DNA of 13,033 nucleotides from Nocardia sp. (GTDB taxonomy: Bacteria > Actinomycetota > Actinomycetes > Mycobacteriales > Mycobacteriaceae), in NCBI GenBank assembly GCA_017354515.1, contig JAFMQT010000074.1, positions 1 to 13,033 of the forward strand. The letters are read 5' to 3'. Of the stretch, positions 1-5,600 are shown one piece after another. A program made the translations under genes and the position numbers. The notes beneath the pieces were generated by a model, which had not been told where the DNA came from, did no database searches, and worked only from the letters and a program-made list of their open reading frames with translations. The stretch's first letter is position 1, and each line of letters opens with the position of its first letter.

Positions 1-350
1 GCGGCCTGTTGGTGCGGGTGGGTGAGTTCACCGTGCTCGACCTGGCGCGCAAACTCGCCGCACCGGTGCTGGTGGTCGCCGCGGCCGGGCTGGGCACGCT
101 CAATCACAGCGAGCTCACCACCCGGACTTTGGCGGCGGCCGGGGTGGAATGCGCGGGCCTGGTCATCGGATCCTGGCCCGCCGCACCGGATCTGGCGGCT
201 GAATGCAACCGTGTCGATCTACCGGAGGTGACCGGGGTCGATCTGGTCGGCTCGATCCCGGCTGGCGCCGGCGGCTGGGATCCGGACCGTTTCGCCGCGA
301 CGGCGCCGGACTGGTTCGATCCGGCCTGGTCTCGGCGCTATCTGGGCTGA
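1..350 (+). CDS. bioD: Dethiobiotin synthetase BioD, C-terminal part
   Basis: BioD closes the ureido ring of dethiobiotin from 7,8-diaminopelargonate, CO2 and ATP in the cytoplasm, the step before BioB. The reading frame is open from the left edge (first full codon at 3). It starts with GGLLVRVG, the glycine-rich stretch of the BioD P-loop NTPase fold. The nucleotide-binding and dimer parts follow (a VLVVAAAGLGTLNHSELT segment with the LGT.NH pattern typical of BioD, then a GLVIGSWP segment). The N-terminal P-loop is outside the window, so the true start cannot be seen. The gene ends with TGA at 348-350 and its last 13 bases overlap the end of the opposing TetR gene. The context (bioQ, bioB and bsaP next to it) supports the call. 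Confidence 0.9.
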   Translation, partial: GLLVRVGEFTVLDLARKLAAPVLVVAAAGLGTLNHSELTTRTLAAAGVECAGLVIGSWPAAPDLAAECNRVDLPEVTGVDLVGSIPAGAGGWDPDRFAATAPDWFDPAWSRRYLG

Positions 351-937
351 GTCGAGCGCACCCGCTCACCGAGCAGATGCCGCACCCCGCCCAGGAACAG
401 CCGCAGCCCGAAATCGAAACGTTCGGTGGCCGAGGTGCTTTCGCGCAGTGGGGAGTTTTCCTCGGTCAGCGCCCCGGCCGAATCGAGCTGGATCCGGGAC
501 TGTTCGTCGACGGTCTGACCGAGGATGTAGTACAGCAGGGTGTACGCGGCCGGATCGGCCTCCTCGCGGGTCATCCCGGCGCGAATCATCGCTCCTGCCA
601 ACCGTTCCCGGCCCTTGTTGGTGGTCAGGCGCGAGGCGTAGGTGGACGAGACGAGTTCGGCGCCGTCGCGGTAGGTCAGCAGGCAGCCACGCATCCGATG
701 CGCCAATTCGCTGATCTGCCCGGACCATTCGCCGGCCGCCACCGGCTCGTCCATGGGACCGAGGATGCGATCGGCCACCGCGCCCAGCAGGGCCTGCTTA
801 TTCGGGAAATGCCAATACAACGCACCCGGCCGCACATCCAGGGCTCCGGCGAGCCGGCGCATGGTGAGGTCGGCGAGACCGTATTCGTCGAGAATGCCGA
901 CGGCCCCGTCGATCACATCGCCACGATGCAGTTGCAC
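338..937 (-). CDS. bioQ: TetR-family regulator, probable biotin repressor BioQ
   Basis: A 199-residue TetR/AcrR-type repressor. The N-terminal DNA-binding domain is clear: a helix-turn-helix at about residues 25-45, with TMRRLAGALDV leading into GALYWHFPNKQALL, the classic recognition helix and following helix. The rest is a helical ligand and dimer domain of ordinary length. The GTG start at 937-935 has AGGGG seven bases upstream. The gene is divergent from bioB, and a perfect TGAAC-N3-GTTCA palindrome lies in the gap. Mycobacterial and corynebacterial BioQ is a TetR protein that represses biotin genes through palindromes of this type, and in M. smegmatis it sits beside bioB. Identity as BioQ is inferred from family, position and operator. 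A TetR protein unrelated to biotin is less likely. Confidence 0.75.
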   Translation of the reverse strand: MQLHRGDVIDGAVGILDEYGLADLTMRRLAGALDVRPGALYWHFPNKQALLGAVADRILGPMDEPVAAGEWSGQISELAHRMRGCLLTYRDGAELVSSTYASRLTTNKGRERLAGAMIRAGMTREEADPAAYTLLYYILGQTVDEQSRIQLDSAGALTEENSPLRESTSATERFDFGLRLFLGGVRHLLGERVRSTQPR

Positions 938-956
938 GAACTCACCCCTGCGTGTT

Positions 957-985
957 TTGACTCACTGACCCCGCTACCCTAGCCT
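957..985 (+). promoter_or_regulatory. bioB promoter
   Basis: TTGACT at 957-962 and TAGCCT at 980-985 are separated by 17 bases, a good sigma-70/SigA-type arrangement. It would start transcription near 991-993, about 40 bases before the bioB GTG. The start point falls inside the palindrome at 985-997, so a bound repressor would block it. Seen by eye; no transcription data. Confidence 0.6.
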
Positions 986-997
986 GAACACCGTTCA
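985..997. promoter_or_regulatory. Probable BioQ operator
   Basis: TGAACACCGTTCA is a perfect palindrome (TGAAC-N3-GTTCA). It matches the spacing and half-sites reported for BioQ of Corynebacterium and Mycobacterium as I recall them. It covers the end of the bioB -10 box and the predicted start point. On the other strand it overlaps a weak -35-like TTGAAC for the divergent TetR gene, so one site could control both bioB and bioQ. Confidence 0.75.
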
Positions 998-1029
998 AGT
1001 TGCACGACCGGAGGAAAGGGAATCGTGCT

Positions 1030-2043
1030 GTGACCCAGGCACCTGTGGAGACCGACATTCTGGCCACCGCCCGTGAGCAAGTCCTGGAGCGGGGCGTCGG
1101 GCTGACGCAGGAGCAGACCCTCGAGGTGCTGCGCCTGGGCGACGATCGGCTCGAAGCGCTGCTCGAACTCGCCCACCAGGTGCGGATGAAGTGGTGCGGG
1201 CCCGAGGTCGAGGTCGAGGGCATCATCTCGCTCAAGACCGGCGGTTGCCCCGAGGACTGCCACTTCTGCTCGCAGTCGGGCCTGTTCGAGTCGCCGGTGC
1301 GGGCCGCCTGGCTCGATATCCCGAGTCTGGTCGAGGCCGCCAAGCAGACCGCCAAGACCGGCGCCACCGAATTCTGCATCGTGGCCGCCGTCCGAGGTCC
1401 CGACGAGCGGCTGATGGCGCAGGTCGCCGCCGGTGTGGAAGCCATCCGCAACGAGGTCGACATTCAGGTCGCGTGCTCACTGGGCATGCTGAATCAGCAG
1501 CAGGTCGACCAGCTCGCCGAGATGGGTGTGCACCGCTACAACCACAATCTCGAGACTGCGCGCTCGCACTTCCCGAACGTCGTCACCACCCACTCCTGGG
1601 AGGAGCGCTGGGACACCCTGCGGATGGTCCGCGCGGCCGGGATGGAGGTCTGCTGCGGCGGCATCCTCGGCATGGGTGAAAGTCTGGAGCAGCGGGCCGA
1701 GTTCGCCGCCAACCTGGCCGAATTGGAGCCGGACGAGGTTCCGCTGAACTTCCTGAACCCCCGTCCGGGCACCCCGTTCGGTGACCTCGAGGTGCTGCCC
1801 GCACCCGACGCGCTGCGCGCGGTCGCCGCGTTCCGGCTCGCGCTGCCGCGCACGATCCTGCGTTTCGCCGGCGGACGTGAGATCACTCTGGGTGATCTGG
1901 GTGCCAAACAGGGCATCCTGGGTGGCATCAACGCCGTCATCGTCGGCAACTACCTGACCACCCTGGGCCGCCCGGCCGAATCGGATCTGGATCTGCTGAC
2001 CGATCTGAAGATGCCGATCAAGGCACTCAACGAAACTCTGTGA
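1030..2043 (+). CDS. bioB: Biotin synthase BioB
   Basis: A radical SAM enzyme that inserts sulfur into dethiobiotin to make biotin, using a [4Fe-4S] cluster for SAM cleavage and a [2Fe-2S] cluster as sulfur donor. Read from the GTG at 1030 it is 337 residues, close to the usual length. The radical SAM motif CxxxCxxC is at C73, C77 and C80 (GGCPEDCHFC). By position in the E. coli alignment, C116, C149, C208 and R283 (in FAGGRE) are the candidate [2Fe-2S] ligands. GGAGGAAAGGG at 1010-1020 is the ribosome binding site. An in-frame TTG at 1000 lies before this site and is rejected as start. The gene follows a promoter with a BioQ-type operator and is followed by bsaP, as in other actinobacteria whose BioB needs that helper. 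Confidence 0.97.
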   Translation: MTQAPVETDILATAREQVLERGVGLTQEQTLEVLRLGDDRLEALLELAHQVRMKWCGPEVEVEGIISLKTGGCPEDCHFCSQSGLFESPVRAAWLDIPSLVEAAKQTAKTGATEFCIVAAVRGPDERLMAQVAAGVEAIRNEVDIQVACSLGMLNQQQVDQLAEMGVHRYNHNLETARSHFPNVVTTHSWEERWDTLRMVRAAGMEVCCGGILGMGESLEQRAEFAANLAELEPDEVPLNFLNPRPGTPFGDLEVLPAPDALRAVAAFRLALPRTILRFAGGREITLGDLGAKQGILGGINAVIVGNYLTTLGRPAESDLDLLTDLKMPIKALNETL

Positions 2044-2114
2044 TCGCGGCGTGCTCGGGGGCTCCGATGGCGTCGGGTATTGTCGTGAAATCGGAAAAGC
2101 CGCAGGTGGTGGAG

Positions 2115-2339
2115 ATGTCGCAGCCTGATATGCAGGAGCGCTACAACCCGTTCACGGGTAAGCGGATCGTCGACGGACTCGACGATCCGGTACCCGCTGC
2201 CGCCCGCCTGGGCCTGGAACCGCCGCGGTTCTGCCCGGACTGCGGCCGCCGGATGATCGTGCAGGTGAGCCCGGACGGCTGGTGGGCCAAATGCTCACGG
2301 CACGGGGTCACCGAATCCACCGATCCGGACCGTCGCTGA
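2115..2339 (+). CDS. bsaP: Biotin synthase auxiliary protein BsaP
   Basis: A 74-residue soluble protein just downstream of bioB. It has RYNPFTG near the N-terminus, then EPPRFCPDCGRRM and a conserved VQVSPDGWWAKCSRHG stretch, giving a CxxC-x16-CxxH set like a small metal-binding ribbon. It has the form and position of M. tuberculosis Rv1590, named BsaP, which mycobacterial BioB needs to turn dethiobiotin into biotin; the dependence is thought to relate to the [2Fe-2S] cluster. The ATG at 2115 is chosen because AGGTGG sits five bases upstream and homologs, as I recall them, begin shortly before the YNPFTG motif. In-frame alternatives are ATG 2067 and GTG 2040, the latter overlapping the bioB stop. 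The end overlaps the next gene by one base (TGATG). Confidence 0.85.
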   Translation: MSQPDMQERYNPFTGKRIVDGLDDPVPAAARLGLEPPRFCPDCGRRMIVQVSPDGWWAKCSRHGVTESTDPDRR

Positions 2340-2938
2340 TGCCGGTGGCCGATATCGAGGCGGCGGTGCGCCGGGAACTGCGCACCGCGCTGTGGATCGT
2401 GTTCGCGCTGTTGCTGATCGGGCTGGTCGGCGGGGTCGTCTGGGCGCTCCTCGCGCCGACCGAGAAGGTCCTCGTGGTGACGCCGGACGGTGGGGCGGCG
2501 CTGACGGGGGAGAGCAACCATCATTTCGACGCGCTCGCGATTTTCGCCGGTCTGGGCATGCTGATCGGATTGCTGACCGCGGCCGCGTGCTGGCGGGTGC
2601 GCGCCCTGCGGGGACCGGCGATGCCGATCGCGCTGGTGCTCGGCTCGGTGATCGGTGGTGCGCTGATGGGGTGGTTCGGCGAACAGGTGGCGCGCTGGCT
2701 GCATCCGCGTTCACACCATCCGCCCCTGCATACCGTCGTCGAGATGGCGCCGACGATTCAGGGCTGGGCGGTGCTGGTCTTGCAGCCGATGGTCGCGGCC
2801 CTGGTGATAGCGGTGCTGGTGGCGTTCAGCCGGTCCGAGGATCTCGGTCACGGTGCGCGCCTGCCCGCCGATGCCGAATCCGGTAGCGGGGCACCGGAAG
2901 TCGGAGCTCCGGCGTCCTACCAGGACGCCGGTCGCTAG
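2339..2938 (+). CDS. DUF2567-type four-helix membrane protein
   Basis: A 199-residue integral membrane protein of unknown function. Hydrophobic helices lie at about residues 16-39, 63-85, 94-114 and 143-163. A short extracytoplasmic-looking loop follows helix 1, and the C-terminal tail (about 165-199) is hydrophilic and rich in Gly, Ala and Ser. Its length, helices and place after bioB-bsaP match Rv1591 of M. tuberculosis, a DUF2567 protein. The ATG at 2339 overlaps the bsaP stop as TGATG, which points to translational coupling and a single bioB-bsaP-DUF2567 transcript. A link to biotin (for example transport) is suggested only by position. The next gene is convergent, nine bases away. Confidence 0.8.
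   Translation: MPVADIEAAVRRELRTALWIVFALLLIGLVGGVVWALLAPTEKVLVVTPDGGAALTGESNHHFDALAIFAGLGMLIGLLTAAACWRVRALRGPAMPIALVLGSVIGGALMGWFGEQVARWLHPRSHHPPLHTVVEMAPTIQGWAVLVLQPMVAALVIAVLVAFSRSEDLGHGARLPADAESGSGAPEVGAPASYQDAGR
2909..2931. terminator. Strong U-less hairpin between convergent genes
   Basis: CCGGCGTCCT, a three-base loop (ACC) and AGGACGCCGG form a perfect 10-bp GC-rich stem inside the last codons of the DUF2567 gene, just before its TAG and 17 bases from the end of dedA. There is no T run on either side. U-less hairpins at gene ends are common candidate terminators in actinobacteria, and this one could serve both strands. Termination itself is inferred. Confidence 0.6.
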
Positions 2939-2947
2939 CGGTTCGGA

Positions 2948-3589
2948 TCAGCTTTCGTTGGTGGCGTGGTAGCTCGATTCGATCTTCTTGGCGTGCCGGC
3001 TCTCGCGCACCTTCCACACCACCACCGCGATCACCACGATGACGACCACCACGATCCCCATATCCCGGCCGACTGTCTTGGCCACCTTCTCGTAGGAATT
3101 TCCGGCGACATAGCCGATCGCCACGAAGGTGGCGCCCCAGATCGCCCCGCCGGCCGCGTTATAGGCCAGGAAGCGCGGATACGCCATACGCGAGGTACCC
3201 ACCAGCGCCGGCATCACCGCGCGGAAGAAGGCGGTGAAACGTCCCAGGAACACCGCCCAGCCGCCGCGGCGGGCCAGGAAGTCCTGGGCTCGGTCGAGCC
3301 GGCCGCGGTATCGATCGAGGAAGTGCGCGGCGAGCAGGCGGGTGCCGAAATGCCGGCCTACCTCGTAGCCGACGCTGTCGCCGGAGATCGCCGCGGCGAT
3401 CACCAGCACGATCGTCGCCCACAATTCGGTGTGGTGCTGGCTGGCGGCCACTCCGCCCAGTACCGCCGCCGTTTCGCCGGGGACCACGAAGCCCACGAAG
3501 ATCGCGTCCTCCACGAACACCAGCAGGAAGACGGTCAGGTAGATCCATATCGGGGCGATGTCGAGGATGCGGTGCATCAGCGAGTCCAT
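2948..3589 (-). CDS. DedA-family membrane protein
   Basis: A 213-residue protein of the DedA / SNARE-associated (PF09335) family, whose characterised members recycle undecaprenyl phosphate or move other lipids across the membrane. Family marks are visible: acidic residues E27 and E39 in the first re-entrant helix (FVEDAIFVGFVVPGE), SGDSVGYEVGRHFG at 69-82 with D71, and FLGRFTAFFRAVMPALVG at 114-131 with the paired arginines R117 and R123, then GTSRM. A last very Val-rich helix (about 178-193) precedes a charged tail. The start is the ATG at 3589-3587; no clear ribosome site precedes it, and M5 (ATG 3577-3575) is an alternative. It lies 44 bases after nrtR on the same strand and may be cotranscribed. 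M. tuberculosis has a different gene (a lipase) here, so this is a local variation. Confidence 0.9.
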   Translation of the reverse strand: MDSLMHRILDIAPIWIYLTVFLLVFVEDAIFVGFVVPGETAAVLGGVAASQHHTELWATIVLVIAAAISGDSVGYEVGRHFGTRLLAAHFLDRYRGRLDRAQDFLARRGGWAVFLGRFTAFFRAVMPALVGTSRMAYPRFLAYNAAGGAIWGATFVAIGYVAGNSYEKVAKTVGRDMGIVVVVIVVIAVVVWKVRESRHAKKIESSYHATNES

Positions 3590-3633
3590 AGCGCCGACGC
3601 TACCGTGACCGCTCGGATTTCGTTTACTCCCAC

Positions 3634-4422
3634 TCAGCCCGGCGGGCGCAGTGCGGCGAATTCGTCGGTCACCCGGATCTCGTCGTCGGTGAATCGGTAC
3701 AGTGCGGCCGGCCGCCCGCCCGACCGTCCGGGTGGGGCGGTATCGCCGGTCGGGGTGATCACCTTGCGGCGGCTGAGTACCCGCTGCAGATTGGTGGTGT
3801 CGACCTCGTAACCGAGTGCCGCGCAATAGATCTCACGCAGAGTGGACATGCTGAACTCGGCCGGTGCCAGCGCGAAGGCGATATTGGTGTAGGACAGTTT
3901 GGCGGCCAGCCGGGTGCGCGCGTGATGGACCACGGTGCCGTGATCGAAGGACATATTCGGCAGCGCCGACACCGGATGCCAGCGGGTGTCCTCCGGTAAC
4001 CGGGGATCGGCGGTCAGCGGGACCAGTCCCAGATAGGCCGAGGCGATCCGGCGCAGTCCGGGCACCCGATCCGGATCGCTGAACACCGACAGTTGCTCGA
4101 TATGCCACAGTTCGCGCACATCGACCTTCTCGGCGAGCTGGCGGCGCGCGGAGGTGTCCAGATCCTCGTCGTCGCGCAGTCGGCCGCCGGGTAGTGACCA
4201 GGTCCCGGTCTGCGGTTCCATCGCGCGCTGCCACAGCAGCACCCCCAGCTCGATCCGGGATCGCGTGCCCACGCGGGTAGGGTTGGGGTCCACGGGTTCG
4301 CTGGTCACGTGATCGCCGCGACCGGTGTCGGAGTGGGTTCGACCTGCGGTGACGGTTTCGCGGAAGCGACGAACCTGGAACACCCCGGTAAGCGATTCGT
4401 GAATGGTGCTACTATGGGCCAC
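3634..4422 (-). CDS. nrtR: Nudix-related NAD-biosynthesis repressor NrtR
   Basis: Regulator of NAD synthesis built from an N-terminal Nudix fold that senses an NAD-related ligand (ADP-ribose in known members) and a C-terminal winged helix. Read from GTG 4422 it has 262 residues. HESLTGVFQVRRF at 8-20 is the first Nudix strand, known at this place in relatives. LPGGRLRDDEDLDTSARRQL is a degenerate Nudix box: R94 is kept but Q95 and K99 replace metal-binding glutamates, so hydrolysis is unlikely. The C-terminal half (AAKLSYTNIAFALAP, then TTNLQRVLSRRKVI and PPGRSGGRPAALYRF) is the NrtR DNA-binding part. A shorter GTG start at 4308 would remove the first strand and is rejected. Residues about 21-56 are a variable insertion. 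It is divergent from nadA, as with Rv1593c, and a palindrome lies between them. Confidence 0.88.
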   Translation of the reverse strand: MAHSSTIHESLTGVFQVRRFRETVTAGRTHSDTGRGDHVTSEPVDPNPTRVGTRSRIELGVLLWQRAMEPQTGTWSLPGGRLRDDEDLDTSARRQLAEKVDVRELWHIEQLSVFSDPDRVPGLRRIASAYLGLVPLTADPRLPEDTRWHPVSALPNMSFDHGTVVHHARTRLAAKLSYTNIAFALAPAEFSMSTLREIYCAALGYEVDTTNLQRVLSRRKVITPTGDTAPPGRSGGRPAALYRFTDDEIRVTDEFAALRPPG

Positions 4423-4445
4423 GTTTTCGATTATAAGTCGAAAAC
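4423..4445. promoter_or_regulatory. Probable NrtR operator between nrtR and nadA
   Basis: GTTTTCGA and TCGAAAAC are perfect inverted 8-bp arms around a 7-base centre, in an AT-rich patch unlike its surroundings. The site touches the nrtR start codon and covers the nrtR -10 box. On the plus strand its centre contains TATAAG (4432-4437), a usable -10 for nadA, although no good -35 is visible. One bound dimer could shut both promoters. Assignment to NrtR rests on position. Confidence 0.75.
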
Positions 4446-4459
4446 CGGGACGATGCGAA
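4430..4459 (-). promoter_or_regulatory. nrtR promoter, probably leaderless
   Basis: On the minus strand a perfect TATAAT (4435-4430) is followed by seven bases and then the nrtR GTG at 4422. This is the spacing of leaderless actinobacterial genes, in which the start codon is the first mRNA base. A 4/6 -35 match, TTCGCA (4459-4454), lies 18 bases upstream. No ribosome site precedes the GTG, which agrees with leaderless translation. Confidence 0.6.
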
Positions 4460-4516
4460 TCGCCCGATGTGATGCGCACGGCGCGGGTGCCGGGCGCATG
4501 AGGAAGGAGCTCTGCC

Positions 4517-5557
4517 ATGACGTCAACGAACCTGACGACGGCGGAATTCACGGCGCGGGTCGTCGACGGTCCGGCCGGCTTCGGCGGTGTCGAGGCCACC
4601 CCGGAGTGGGCGCGCGAGATCAGGCGTCTGGCGCGCGAGCGCAACGCCACGATCCTGGCCCACAACTACGAATTGCCCGAAATTCAGGATGTGGCCGACC
4701 ATGTCGGCGATTCGCTGGCACTGTCCCGGATCGCCGCGCAGGCGCCCGAGGACACCATCGTGTTCTGCGGTGTGCACTTCATGGCCGAGACCGCCAAGAT
4801 CCTGAGCCCCGACAAGACCGTGCTGATCCCCGATCAGCGCGCGGGCTGCTCACTGGCCGATTCCATCACCGCCGGGCAACTACGCGAGTGGAAGGCCGAC
4901 CATCCCGATGCGGTGGTGGTGTCGTATGTGAACACCACCGCGGCGGTCAAGGCGCTCACCGACATCTGCTGCACCTCCTCCAACGCCGTGGACGTGGTCT
5001 CCTCGATCGATCCCGGCCGCGAGGTGCTGTTCCTGCCGGACCAGTTCCTGGGCGCGCACGTGAAGCGGGTCACCGGCCGCGAGAATATGCACATCTGGGC
5101 GGGCGAGTGCCATGTGCATGCCGGAATCAACGGTGACGAGCTCACCGAACAGGCCCGCACCCACCCCGACGCGGAACTGTTCGTGCACCCCGAATGCGGT
5201 TGTGCCACATCGGCTCTGTACCTGGCCGGGGAAGGCGCTTTCCCCGCCGACCGGGTGCACATCCTGTCCACCGGCGGCATGATCGACGCCGCGCGCGCGG
5301 CCACCTCACGTCAGGTGCTGGTCGCCACCGAGGTCGGAATGCTGCATCAGTTGCGAAAGGCCGCCCCGGACATCGATTTCCAGGCGGTCAACGATCGCGC
5401 GTCCTGCAAATACATGAAGATGATCACCCCCGCCGCACTGCTGCGCTCGCTCACCGAGAACGCCGACGAGGTGCATGTCGACCCCGAAACCGCCGCCCTC
5501 GCACGGCGATCGGTGCAGGCCATGATCTCCATCGGCAATCCCGGCGGCGGCGAGTAG
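4517..5557 (+). CDS. nadA: Quinolinate synthase NadA
   Basis: A [4Fe-4S] enzyme that condenses iminoaspartate (from NadB) with dihydroxyacetone phosphate to quinolinate, in the cytoplasm. It has 346 residues. Three pseudo-symmetric domains show AHNYELPEIQDVAD (48-61), GVHFMAETAKIL, and AGCSLADS with C111. C198 (GECHVHAG) and C297 (ASCKYMKMI) are spaced 87 and 99 residues further on, like the cluster ligands of E. coli NadA (113, 200, 297). An extra HPECGC at 224-229 is also present. AAGGAG-like AAGGAGC at 4504-4510 precedes the ATG by about seven bases. An upstream ATG at 4498 is out of frame. It is the first gene of nadA-nadB-nadC, preceded by the presumed NrtR operator about 70 bases upstream. 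Confidence 0.97.
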   Translation: MTSTNLTTAEFTARVVDGPAGFGGVEATPEWAREIRRLARERNATILAHNYELPEIQDVADHVGDSLALSRIAAQAPEDTIVFCGVHFMAETAKILSPDKTVLIPDQRAGCSLADSITAGQLREWKADHPDAVVVSYVNTTAAVKALTDICCTSSNAVDVVSSIDPGREVLFLPDQFLGAHVKRVTGRENMHIWAGECHVHAGINGDELTEQARTHPDAELFVHPECGCATSALYLAGEGAFPADRVHILSTGGMIDAARAATSRQVLVATEVGMLHQLRKAAPDIDFQAVNDRASCKYMKMITPAALLRSLTENADEVHVDPETAALARRSVQAMISIGNPGGGE

Positions 5558-5600
5558 GAACCGGAATCGCCCGCGGGCGAACCGGAGAGGTGCGATCGAT

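Noticed and set aside
203..982. Long plus-strand open frame opposite the TetR gene
   Set aside because: It is the complement of a clear TetR-family protein and its composition (Arg/Gly/Pro-rich) has no family pattern.
4308..4422. Shorter nrtR beginning at the GTG at 4308
   Set aside because: It drops the first Nudix strand found in relatives, while GTG 4422 has a well-placed TATAAT box for a leaderless mRNA.
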